Source: Amia ocellicauda
Taxonomy: Eukaryota; Chordata; Actinopteri; Amiiformes; Amiidae
DNA: 64,000 bases
NCBI RefSeq assembly: GCF_036373705.1
Contig: NC_089867.1
Coordinates: forward strand, 15,415,501 to 15,479,500
Direction: 5' to 3'
The position numbers and the translations under genes were made by a program. Below, piece by piece: positions 37,701-50,300 of the stretch (position 1 is the first letter of the stretch; each line of letters opens with the position of its first letter). The notes under the pieces were generated by a model. That model ran no database searches, was not told the origin of the DNA, and was given only the letters and a program-made list of their open reading frames with translations.

Positions 37701-38985
37701 TATGAGTCTACTTTATACAGACAATGTTTCATATTCTTAGGTGAATACATTCATTAGGATATAACACATTTATTTTTGCGCTTTGCTTGCTTTTTATTTC
37801 GCCAATCAATATTTATTTAATCAATATGAAGCGATCAGGAAATGCTGCAATGCAAAGACCTGTGGAGACCAAAGAGGCGTAGAACATCAATCGTCAGATT
37901 AGCAATCGATTTAATATGAGGAATTATAATATTTAGAAATCCATGATCATTATATCCTTGTGTTTATCATTTCCCATATTCAGCAACTGTTAAGATCTTA
38001 TTAGTTAGCAGTGAAAGTATCCTACAGGGATTGCTTATGACAGCGATCATCAGGTCAAAGGTCATGGGGTAACAGTTTAGCTAATTGATCATCTGAAATG
38101 GGAAGAGCGTGAGTGAGGCAAGGACCAGAATTCCTTGAAGGTATATGCGCGAAATGCATATATTATATTTGCACTCGAGCTACTTGTGTGCATTTCACAC
38201 ACAAAACACACTTGTCATCAAAGCTGCTATCCCACTCAGCAGATTCCAAAAAAATGAACCTAGGGATATTCCAAGAGCCCTTCCTGCTGGTTTGATTTCC
38301 CCGCTGCTGAATCACCATACAGAGATCTGAAGCCCAAAAGGTAGGACTGATAATCAAGAGTATTATCGGTGCAATTTGATGTCAAACTTACTTTATTCTG
38401 TCTGACCGTGCCAGACTATCAGTCTGTTGGTGCCATAAGATCCTGAAGACAGGCTGTATCTGTGAGTTCAGACAGGATTGCTCGGTGAGACCACATTATA
38501 AACTACTGCGTCTCCTGTGTCTTGCTGAAAATATGGATAGATATTAGGACAAAAGATCATAGACTACTCTAGTTTTGTCACACATTTTTATTATAATTCA
38601 AAATTATACTATAACACCCTTCATTGCAGATAATCTAACGACAAGGAGAACAAAGCATAATTATGGCCCATGTGGAAGATAACAAGCACATTAAAACCTG
38701 CACAAACAATAAAAACAAACACGACAGCCTTTCCTTTATTCATTGAATAAATCATGACATTTCATAAAAGGATCTTCACGTGCCCTAGAGGGAGATACTG
38801 AGGAACTGGACTGTTTTACAAGACAACTGGATGGGATGGTTTATGAGCACAACAGGATTGAAAAGCAGGTCAGTCTGGCGGAGAGTGTTTGTACCTTCTG
38901 GTTTCCAGTAAGGTCAAACTCTTGGTGATCTAATGCTCGCTCTTAAGAAGATTGCATGATATATATATGTAAGAGAGGTATACAG
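31749..38985. other. Gene-free intergenic stretch
   Basis: About 7 kb without a supportable exon or repeat family. A 161-codon minus-strand frame (34699-35184) has no recognised domain and overlaps a plus-strand frame. Human TSNARE1, which lies between MROH5 and ADGRB1, has no recognisable exon here. Confidence 0.4.
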
Positions 38986-38991
38986 TGCTTA

Positions 38992-39895
38992 TACACCGAT
39001 CAGCCATTACATTATGACCACTGACAGGTGAAGTGAATAACACTGATAATCTCGTTATCATGGCACCTGTCAGTGGGTGGGATATATTAGGCAGCAAGTG
39101 AACATTTTGTCCTCAAAGTTGATGTGTTAGAAGCAGGAAAAATGGGCAAGCGTAAGAATCTGAGCGACTTTGACAAGGGCCAAATTGTGATGGCTAGACG
39201 ACTGGGTCAGAGCATCTCCAAAACTGCAGTTCTTGTGGGGTGTTTTGGGTGTCTGCAGTGGTCAGTACCTATCAAAAGTTGTCCAAGGAAGGAAAAGCGC
39301 TGAACCGGTGACAGGGTCATGGACGGACAAGGCTCATTGATGCATGTGGGGAGCGAAGGCTGGCCCGTGTGGTCCGATCCAACAGATGAGCTACCGTAGC
39401 TCAAATTGCTGAAAAAGTTAATGCTGGTTCTGATAGAAAGGTGTCAGTACACACAGTGCATTGCAGTTTGTTGCGTATGGGGCTGCGTAGCCGCAGACCA
39501 GTCAGGGTGCCCATGCTGACCCCTGTCCACTGCCGAAAGCGCCTACAATGGGCACATGAGCATCAGAACTGGACCACGGAGCAATGGAAGAAGGTGGCCT
39601 GGTCTGATGAATCACGAGTTCAAGGTGTTGACTTGGCCTCCAGATTCCCCAGATCTCTATCCAATCGAGCATCTGTGGGATGTGCTGGACAAACAAGTCC
39701 GATCCATGGAGGCCCCACCTCGCAACTTACAGGACTTAAAGGATCTGCTGCTAACATCTTGGTGCCAGACACCACAGCACACCTTCAGAGGTCTAGTGGA
39801 GTCCATGCCTCGATGGGTCAGGGCTGTTTTGGCGGCTAAAGGGGGACCTACACAATATTAGGCAGGTGATCATAATGTTATGGCTGATCGGTGTA
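38992..39895 (+). mobile_element. Tc1/mariner element with internal deletion
   Basis: The 900-bp element (38994-39893) is flanked by TA (38992-38993 and 39894-39895). Inverted termini begin CACCGATCAGCCATWACATT. Both ends look intact. The coding region is shorter than the 1.2-1.3 kb usual for such elements because an internal segment is missing. Confidence 0.88.
39141..39861 (+). pseudogene. Tc1-type transposase, deleted
   Basis: The N terminus reads [20 protein letters not shown] (paired-like helix-turn-helix), then is frame-broken near 39240-39310. The middle reads RKRLQWAHEHQN and WSDESR, giving the first catalytic Asp. The sequence then jumps to VLTWPPDSPDLYPIEHLWD, which carries the final catalytic Glu, and ends VRAVLAAKGGPTQY at 39861. 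The segment with the second Asp is gone, so the enzyme is dead. Confidence 0.82.
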
Positions 39896-39899
39896 GAGC

Positions 39900-42556
39900 A
39901 GTTTCAGTTCAGGTACCAGAACTCAGTTATATTTAAGACATATTTAATTTATATTTAAGACAAGAAACACTTTTGATGCAGCCCATTTGCAGAGTTTACC
40001 TACCTCTGATCTTGTGTCTTGAAACATCTGACATATTTGTGAAGAGGTCAACGGGGAGCCAAAGGAGACGATACCAATGCCTTGAAAGGGGCTCCACCTC
40101 ACAGAACATGCATGTTAGTGCCAAGTCCACTTTAATCAGGCTGTTGTACAGAAGAGAAAACATAAAAAACCAATGGAGGAGGAAATCTCTGGTAACTCGA
40201 GGGTTAAGAACTTGCTATTCCTCCCTGGGGCCAAGGATTAGAGTTTGCTACGCCATCAAAATGACACAAAAGATTACATTTAACTTCTAACCCAAGCATA
40301 GATGATGTCCTAAATGTTTAATGATTATTTTCTTGTAAATCTGTTGTTACAGCTCCAATGCAGCAGGAGTGGCCTTCCAGTGTTTTACTATCCACTTAAA
40401 TGTCATATGTCTGAGATTAAGCACTCAAAGGGGATGTTTGAGTGTTTTATACACAATGTAAAGTCATGCAGATTTTGAAAATAAATTACTAGGGTCCCTG
40501 CTGAACCTTTTTGCTTTATATTATCCTCCTCTTTCCCTGCAAGGCTCTACACATCTGCCTCTCTCAGTATGGGAGAGATATCAAATCACTTGTTTAGAAA
40601 CAATAGCAGCCGCACCATAACCCGAAAAAAGTCTCTAATCATCCGTTCTCTCTTCCAGGCAATTGTTGTGAAATGTTACAGTGTCAGCTCAGTCGGATTT
40701 GTGTTTGAACTCCAAATGAGATATATGAAGTACTATGATGCTTCTATGATTCCTTCCACCACCTGAATAGAAATCTTAGTTTCAGAGTAAAATCTCTTAA
40801 TTATAAATAAAGAGGATTTGTGCTTTCTTTGAAATAATACATAATAAATAATATAACTTTCTACCGGGACAGAGCATGAGCATTGTGCATTGTTCATCAA
40901 AACAGACTTTAACTGAGGCCACGGAAGCAGAGCTGCAAGAGCTGGAAACAGAGTCACAATGAATATATCTTAGCGCTTAGCGTGATGAGGTTTTCTCGTA
41001 AAGTGTTCCAGTGCAAAAACACACAAAACTTTTTAACAGAAGAAGAAAACAATCACCTCGGGTAGTTGATTCACTATGTTTAGGGCTGGACAAAACTGTG
41101 TAAATGTATTTCATTACAAAATACCAAATCATTTAAATTGTATCAAATTAGCAAATACCAATTATTGAATTTGGAGGTCTTCCCAGCTGTGAGGGTCCAC
41201 TGTACGGAATTCGGAAATTAATTTGGTTCTAATTGCGCTGTGGATCATACGAGTTTTTGCACCAGGGGGAATTGAAGTCATTTTCATATTATTCTGGAAT
41301 ATATGTCCAGTGCAGCAAACAGTAGATTCGCACTTCCAGAATGTAGTTGATACTGGCTATTATTCTTCACTTAACATTGCGTTGCAGATACTGTTAACAT
41401 ATTTGAATCCGCCTTATTTCTGCAGTGTCTGTTTTAAATGGGCCGCAATAGCACTTAACCCTGCACTCTGCTGCTCTGCCTCACAGATCTGCTTAATAAA
41501 CCTTCAGTAATGACATGCTTAAGCAGTATTGCACAAAGTGGGTGTTTAATTCTCAAAAGCAATGGGAATGTTAGTAATGTGTGTAATTATTTATGTATGC
41601 TTGTGTCTGAATGTATAGTGCCCTCACTGCAACTATTGTAAACCAAACGTGTAAGCAAAATCCGTGCTTTATTTTTATTCCTTTCATAATCCTCACTATG
41701 GTTTCTACATAAACCGTGTAAATCAGCTAGGATTAGGAAAATCAAAAACCTGTTGTACTGAAACTATAGTCAGGTATTCATCTTTTTTAGAGATCCGGGT
41801 TAATGTAGATTAAGTGTTGGTTATACCTATGTCTATTTAAAGAAATGAGTGACGCTTCAGAAAATCTGCTTGCATGCACTGTTTTTAAAAGCAGAGGGTT
41901 TTTTTGTGAGAGGGTCACAATGTGCAGGCAGTGCGTTCTGTTTAACAGCTGAAAGGAAGGAGTTAATTTGCCATTCCTGTCATCATCCACACATCACCAC
42001 AGGAAAACCATGTATAGTTTATATTATTTTTTATTAGAAATAAGACACATTCATCTTGTGCTCTGAAAACTGTACATAAACAAAGAAGAAAATAAAATAA
42101 AATTACAAAAGGGGATAATAAGGTTGAGACAGATCTTGTCAGCTGGCTGGGGAGGGAGAAGGGAAGGGAGGTGGGGAGAGGATTGAATACTGACAATGAT
42201 ATTAAAACACACATCATTACATTAGTTACAGAACACTGTTATAGTCCAGTAACCCAACAGGAGGATTCAGAAAACAAATCCTGAAGCACAGTAGAAAGAT
42301 ATTTATAGGCTAAAATTCATTCTGTGTAACTTTATAATTACAATACTGTACAACAGGGCTCCCCGGAGCCTTGTGCTTTCACTTGTGCAATCATAACTCT
42401 GACTATTGGATCACAGTTTTTATTTTATTTTAATTTTATTTTTTTTGTATATTTTTTTTATTTTTTGTGTTTTTATGTAAAAGTTTTTATATATTCTGTG
42501 TACTATTTGGAGCTTTGTAAAACTTTTAAATTCATATAATGTAATATAATATAATT

Positions 42557-42628
<72 letters not shown>

Positions 42629-43960
42629 ATAACAAAAATATGCAATTTGTCTGAACATTACCAATGCATTATGCCATTCTGCTTGTATATCAAGCAACCA
42701 ACAAATTACACTCTGTTTACTTGAGTCCTTTAGAAACTTCATATACATACACACAATTCTGTACGTATATGGGTGTTTTCTAGTCTTGCTGATTATACAT
42801 CACATATTTGAGTAATACATTGTGAATACCTGGGCCTGAGGCAGAAAGGACAGTGTCCTGGGCTGATGACCGAGCCGGCACCGAGGAGGCCGTCCTGCCG
42901 CACGAGGTCCTGTCATCAGCTCCAGGAACACTGCAAGGCAAAGTCTGCCCAGGGCTTCTCATGGACGGGGAACTTTGTTTAACAGTCGGCTTATCCTATT
43001 GTCTGTCTTCTACATCTTCACTGACATTTTGGATCTCCCTGCAGCCCCACCCTCTTCACACTCTGATCGCAGGAGGGTGACACATGGAGGCTCCTCCTCT
43101 CCTAATGGTAACGATCGCTCTCCAGAAAGCAACACAGGCAGCCAGAGACTGACTGAGCTGTGACGCTCATGAAGAGTTTACCCTTCGCTACCTCTACCAT
43201 GATCTCCTTGCTTCCACACATTCAGCTCCTCCAATGCCATGTCCATCCCCTTTTCATATGATCATCTCTGTAAGTAATTCAATCATTGATTAATTACCCA
43301 TTAATACCGTTTCACCTTAACGAAGGTTCCGGCCCTTGTCTCTCTTATCAGTGGGGACAAGGCAGAGCTTTGTACATGGTGGGGAAATAATTCTGTGTCT
43401 TGGAGATCAGTCATACCAGGAGGGAGTTTTCGGATTGCTTCTAAAATCAGATTGCTTCAAAATACTGACACACCTCCACAGGTTCAAGTTAGAACATGGT
43501 CCTCATAGATAAGCCTTGCCTCCTGTGAAAAGTTTTTAAAGGCATGGTAGAATGGATAGTTCTGTGGCTGCGCTTTAGAACGTTTTTTTAGTTTTTTGCC
43601 ACTTTTTAAATGCATCCGTCTACCTTAACATGAAAACAAAGTGAAACAGCCGCAGTTCAAGGATTCCCCCTTCACGAACCATGGAGCGAAGGGGCCTTTC
43701 AGATTCTGTCTCACGCCTGGAAATGCGTTTTCAGTCGCAAATGCGCTCCAGCTGTCATCTGCAGCCGGCGTCTTCTGCGATAAAACAGGGTTTCCGTATG
43801 CATCAGAAAAGACTTGGCAGGGAAACCAGCCTCTCTCGAGCCCTGAACAGAAGAGCGAGGAATGTCCCACACCTGCGCCATCGCGCCTTCTCTGGAGCAC
43901 ACAGTGCCGGAGATGCATTTTCATTTAATCTTCTCCATAATGTTGTGGTCGTCATTATTA
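39900..43960. other. Gene-free stretch 3' of ADGRB1
   Basis: AT-rich, with an AT microsatellite at 42564-42625 and no supported exons. The last few hundred bases may include extended ADGRB1 3' UTR. Confidence 0.4.
42564..42625. repeat. (AT)n microsatellite
   Basis: About 31 perfect AT dinucleotides, preceded by an imperfect AT-rich lead-in. Confidence 0.95.
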
Positions 43961-43967
43961 TATGTAT

Positions 43968-43973
43968 TTTATT
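43968..43973 (-). terminator. Candidate ADGRB1 polyadenylation signal AATAAA
   Basis: AATAAA on the minus strand, about 200 bases past the ADGRB1 stop codon. Further AATAAA copies lie downstream, so a longer 3' UTR is possible. Confidence 0.4.
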
Positions 43974-44172
43974 TTGTATTTTCTGTAAAGAAACACCTGC
44001 TCTGGCATTTAAAGAAAAGGAAACAATCACAACACTTCCTCCATCTTTCTCCAAACGTTCAGAACTTAACGCTCTGTCCCGTGTTCCTGTCTTTCTCTCA
44101 ATTTTTTTTCTTCAAACCAAGGTGAAATGGAGAGGAGAGTAGAGTTGTGGCTTTGCGGGTCTCTGGTCCCCC

Positions 44173-44367
44173 TCAGACCTCGGTCTGCAGGTCAATAATT
44201 TCCTGGCCCACCAGGGGAATGGTGGCGACAGTCTTCTCCCACTCCACAGACTTCAGCTCCAGGGGCGAGGCCTGCAGGGGCTCCAGGTCTTTGCGTACCC
44301 AGGACGGGGGCGAGTGCGTTTTGCGGATTCCCTCCCATGCTCTTTTGCTGGGTGTCTGTTGTTTGTC
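44173..44367 (-). CDS. ADGRB1: ADGRB1 terminal exon with PDZ ligand
   Basis: Encodes [20 protein letters not shown] through [18 protein letters not shown] and a TGA at 44173-44175. The acceptor is a tandem CAGCAG, so the exon may start at 44367 or 44370, with or without one Gln. QTEV is a class I PDZ ligand for MAGI-family scaffolds. Confidence 0.95.
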   Translation of the reverse strand, partial: DKQQTPSKRAWEGIRKTHSPPSWVRKDLEPLQASPLELKSVEWEKTVATIPLVGQEIIDLQTEV

Positions 44368-47300
44368 CTGCTGAGGAGAAGAGAACTGAGTTAGTGGGTG
44401 ACCCTGAATTTGGCATGTGGTGAAAAAGACATCGACAGATCAAAACTGTTTCAAAAACTCATTTTCCAGGCGGCAAATCATGAGCTTCACTGACGGATTG
44501 GAAACCTTAATCTGTTTAGCCATAGCTTCTGAAATCTGACAGATAACTGCAGTGGGGTCTTCAGAACACAAGGTTGATTTCAGCTGCGATTGCTTTGTTC
44601 ATCCAGCAGGAAAATTGTGTCAAAAATAAGTCTGATTAGAAATAATGCAGTATTGTGGTTTTTTCACAGTAAAATGGGTTAATGTGCAGCACAGCTCACA
44701 AAATAGTTTAATGTCCTCCAATATGATGTCATCCATCAATATTACGGGAAACCTTTCCCAAGAGTTTTGCTCTGCTGCACAATTAGTTCCTATTATTTTG
44801 CATCGCTAACAAAACAAGCATTTGTTTGTCAATTTTACTCCTTCTTTTCTCCAGAAATATGGTGTCTCTTGCTAAAGTGGTGCCTTTAAACATGAACAAT
44901 CACTTTTAAATAAAGGGGCGGAACAAAATCACCCTCTTTTGTTAATGTCGGGAGAAGACAAATGTTGTCATTAATATGGGCTGAGCTGGTGGCTGTGCAA
45001 ATGCCTTTCCGACCAGCTGAAAAGGGGAGATGGGAATTTAAATGAGGGACATGACAACACACTGTAAACAAGTCCTGTACTGGAGTGAGCCCTGGCATCT
45101 TTTCTACGGGACAGAGGAGGCAGGCGGGGAGAGATACTCACACTGAGGTTTGTTTTATCGCTGCCACCCGATGAGACACTCCATCGCTTTACAGACTGTG
45201 AGGAAGAAAGAGAGAGAGAGACCGAGAGTTACTTTTACTGGTGATTTCCCAATCCTCAAGTAGGATATGTTAGCTAATTGGCGATCATACACTATATTGG
45301 GAATAGGCAGGATTCTTTGCACTATAAGAGATGAGTATGACATGTGTGTATGTGCCAGTGCTGATTGTGTGTGTGACTGTGGTTTTGTGAGTGTGTCTTG
45401 TATGTCACTGTATTTGATCTGGGTGTTTGTGCCCCGATGCGTGACAGGTTTGTCTGTGTGTGTGTCAGAGGGTCTGAGATTGTTGCGTACTTTGCCGTCC
45501 ACTGGTGGAGACTCCCTGTCCTTCTCAGCGTGCTGCAGCTTCCTGTTGAGGTCCTGGAACATGTCCTGGTGTCGCTTCCGCGTGTGCATGATCTTCTACA
45601 CAGAAAACACGGGGACAGGAGCACACACTGAGCACGGCCACGCGATTAACACTCATTCACAAACACACACACACATTCAAATGTTAAATTACACTGGCCA
45701 AAACTAACTATAGTACAGCTAAACACGAGAGATAGATTTGCAGAGGAGGCCTGGTCTGATTCAGGCTGTGATATTCAGTTATTCTAGCAGGGAAATTGAA
45801 AAACCTTCCCCTGTCATAACAAATGAGGGGACACAATCGAGTTGTTAGTCATAGCCCACAGCAGGCTGCTGATGGCTTCACTAAGAGATGGAGGAGTGCA
45901 GAAATCAAGCCTCTTTGCACCGTACTTTATATAATGCAGTACATTAAGCTCTAACATTACTTAGAAATACAGAGAAAAAGAAAGAACAAACAAGGAGGAA
46001 AAGAACAAAAAGGTCAAATTACCTCGAAGTCTAATTCTGCGTAGCGGGATTTTCGCCTCTGGAAGAAACAAACAGAAAGAGGAAGCCAAGGTTATTTTTG
46101 TGAGCTGTCATCCTGAGATGTGATTGATGGTTTAGCATGTAAGGGAGGTGCCCAGGTGTGGCCACAGGTGAAGATAAAGGGTTTGTGGCTGATGGTGAAT
46201 CCCAGAATATGGAACTGTGACATTCACCCTCCTTGAGTGAGATATTAAACCAATCTCTGCAGCACAAGTTATTGATTTATACCTGCAATTCACACCCAAT
46301 CTCAATAATTGCCTTATAGAGTGAGGTAAGTGACAATTTATCATTATTTAGACAATGAATAAAAACACTATCCCTATCAGTCATGTTTTGAGGCAATATG
46401 TACTAAAGGTATTGCATCTCACAATTTGCCAGTTAGCTACCTAGTCTCACCAGCGCCACCCAGTGGAGAGGAGAAGTGCATCTCTGTGCTGACGTCTGAG
46501 TGTGGAAGCTGAGTGGGTCATAATAACGCACGGGAAGTGACACGGCTCGCTGTGACCGTAACACATTTCACGCAATACCCTGCCTTCGCTCTGCCGCGCC
46601 CGCCTGCCTGGCTGATACGACACACGGTCTCTCTCAAGGCCCTTGCTCTTTTTGTTCTGCAGACACTAGGAATATGAGTTACTGTAAACTGTAAAAAGAA
46701 ACGTAACTATTATTTACTCGATTATTATTAATTATTTATTTGATTAATATATTACTGTTCTCATATGGGTCTAATCCACAATTCTGTAAAATACACCAGA
46801 ATTGTTTTAATTTTAAATAAACTGTGGTGTATAGTATAAGGCTGACACTGCAATGCATTAGGCAAGTTCAGACTAAAGATTGTGATTATTATTATAGTGT
46901 AAGGATAATGATTTGTCATGCAGTAATAATTGAAGACTTGAATGTTTAAGAAAAAGATCATAATAAAAAAAACATGTAAATCCAAACTACAAATCTGAAT
47001 GAAATCTTAACATTGCAGTTTATTATGGGATAAGATTTTGAGTAATTTACCTACATTATTTCACTAAACTTTAATTAAACAATCAAATTAGGGTTTTATA
47101 TTTTTATTTTCTAGACTTTCATTAAGGTTTGTAAGGCTAATTTAGTTGCCAAATCTTTAATTTAATACAACCTACAATAAGGTGCACCAGATTAACTTAA
47201 AATATTTACACCAATCATTGCTTACTTTGTCAGGAACAGATTTCATTGAACTAATTGTGAGAAGCTGCACATCCATTCATGAGAAGTCACACCAATTAGC

Positions 47301-50300
47301 CACAGTACACTGGTTGGGAAAGTGTAATAACAGTGATATTTTGCATGCAGAACAACACAGTATGGCAGAGGAGTTGGATGTGGAGCTGTGCCTCTGCCAG
47401 TAGGGGGCAGTAAATTCCATGCGGAGGTAGAGCAACACAGAGCTGTTTTGTTGCATCTCTCCTTGGGAATACGCCAACTCAGCAGCCCTGAGACTCATTA
47501 AAGATGAATAAAACAGAGCCAGGGAGAACCTTTACTGTCTCCTATCACTAACACGCCATAAAACTCGTAAATCGACAGGCTTTAAAACAAGCACAAGGTT
47601 CTCTCTTGTGCGTCTCATTACCCCGGCCCACACCTCGCTTCCCGAGAAGGAGGTTTTTAAAGCTGCAGATGGAGCCGCTGGGAGCTACGCAGATGCTGTA
47701 CTAGTAAACAGACCGGGATTTCTGATCAGGAACTTGTAGAGCCGGTACGATACGATATTGTTGGTTTTATTTATCTATCTGAGTGAGTGCCACTGTTCAC
47801 ACTTTTGGATATACATTTTTATATTCGGATTCAGACCGATGCCGCCCTCAGCGAGAGACAAACCCAGCGCACTACAGAGCAGGCTGAACAACGCGATGCT
47901 CCGGCTGACTGCACCAACCCTACGCGTCCAGAGCATGCGTAGCAGATTGAAATAATAAAGCTGGATGCCAGCAGGCCTCCTTCCATCATCCCAGCTCTGC
48001 GTGCCATCCCCATGTACACTAATTGAACTTGGTGGCAGGGCTTTCTCATTAACAAAATAAGCCCTGATAAGATGAACACTTAATAAAGCTCATGAAAGCG
48101 AATCTCCAGGGTCAGGAAGGAGATCTCAGATGGATTGTTTGATGAAGAGACTTGATTGAACTGCTCAGATTATCTAATGGGAAGCTTACCTCAATTGCCC
48201 TTAAAGTGCCTGGCTGTCTTTGCTCTTATACAATTAAAATCATGCCAGATGTTCCACCTGTAATCTACAGGTTTAAGGGTCTAGAGAATTCAATATTTCA
48301 GCAAGTATAATAACAACAGTACAAATCTGTGTGAATATATATACATTTCTATAAGTACACTATACTGTTAATCATTTCTTAATTAAAAGTAATTTCCAAG
48401 GATGGTGGAGTAGCAGAGTAACATTGATCCGAAAAACAACAGTGAATTTCTGTTACTCTACTGTGTTTACTGGTAGTGTTATCTCTGGGCTGTGACCTTT
48501 ACTGGAAACCAGTCAGACCCTCCCTATAGACTTTAACTGGGAGACAGCAGCTTCCACAGTTGTCAGGGTTTGTGAACTACAGGCTGGGAGATGAAAGTTA
48601 GTCGAACTTAATTTTTTCAAGGCAGAACTGCAGCGGGAGAAGAAAGAAGGAGACTCCCACATTCCTTAGGGACTACCATGTGGGATTTTCAGCATGGACA
48701 CAAATGTGTTCCATTAAATCTAACACTGCATCTGACTTACATCACAGCAAACCTGCCTTGTTTGTTAGCCTCCTTTATTTCACGTCCCTCGGCTCTCATC
48801 CCTGTCGTATGCCACATCCATCCCAGTCCCTAAGCTTTAACTATCTCTCCCACAATGCCCTTGTCTCTCTCAGACCCATCCTCCATCGCTCACCGCCCTG
48901 CCTCCCAGTGTCCCAGCCCTATCCTCCATCCCTCACTGCCCTGCTGCCTCCCGGTCCCTCCCCGCCTGCCAATTCATTTAGTCTCATTGCAGGCTGTAGC
49001 CGGACTCCCTCGCCACCTAGAATGATCATTATCTCATGAAAAATGCATGGCTGTAATGAACATAAAAGATTAAAACTGCTTAATTCGATTTTTTATTTTT
49101 TGTTACCAATGCAGTGCACAATCTCCTCGTCATATTTCACACCTAAAATTAGAATCGCTGGTGTGCTGCCTCCAGACTCCAGCTATCAATCGATCAATAT
49201 TCCTAATGAGACGGTGCTGTGCTCTGAGAGCGGTCTGTCTGCGGATGACAGACATTGCTCTTTGTGGCAATCGCTGGCAGTATAGTCGGCGTAGCATTGA
49301 TATAGATAACCGTCGCCAGGGGTTTCTACAGACACATCCTTCAGCGATGCCTAGGCCTGCATCACAGCTCAGTCACATCATGAACAAATGAGGACGGCAG
49401 AAGGGGCTGGAGAGTTAATTTAACCAATACCGACATTGACATCCCACTTCAGAATAAGGGGATTATACATCCCTTGTCAAAGAGTGTGGTGACTTCTCAA
49501 GAAAAAGAGTCGCTTTAAATATTAATCGTGTGGGGCCTAAAATAATATTATTCTAAAATCCTTCAAAAATTGAAGTCTGCAATCAGTGAATCTATAAAAG
49601 CCAGAGAGAAACAGTTTGCATCATATCAGTGATGTGCTTCGGTCCATCACTCTGTCGCTGTCATGCTTGAGGAGATTTCACTTGAATGGAAATGCACTCG
49701 GCTATCTCTTTTATTTCTTCCAGGAATGTCAGGAGATATATAATGAATAAACATAAGGATTTTAAATCCCAAAGTGGAGATACTAAATTATAGAACATTA
49801 AACCAAATCAGCTGGCCTTGACTACACAAAGTCTTCCTGGAAAATGGTTCCAGGCACTCTGGTCACCATGAAAACAAAGGCAAAGGGAGAGCTAGACAGC
49901 CTTCATTTGTTTTCAGATTGAATCTTGTAGCTATAATCTCTGTCCTGCGCTCATACAAATGGGCCACTCTCGAAACGGGAGTGGCGGTTCAGAAATGCAG
50001 CGAATAATGAACAATAAATAATAAATCAGATGGATGTTCTTAATTATCACGAGTCTGGTGTCATCCTCCACTAGGGCTTTGACTTACGTGAATCACTCTG
50101 ACGTGCAAATCATTGCGAGCACAAGGAAACGCGTCTCGAGCCTAATTTTAATGCCTGTAATTGGGAGTAATTAAACACGCTCTTATGGTCTGAAAACCTG
50201 CCCCTCTTCCATAATCCCCACTGCCATCTGCTTGAATTAATATATCTACCTTGTGTGTGCTGTGTGAACCTGTCTCAGAACACAATGCACAACAGAAGCC

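Noticed and set aside
31749..43960. TSNARE1 between the two genes, expected from human synteny
   Set aside because: No frame resembles a SNARE helix or the Harbinger-derived domain.
43681..44142. 153-codon plus-strand frame
   Set aside because: Opposite the ADGRB1 3' UTR, overlapped by minus-strand frames, no family resemblance.
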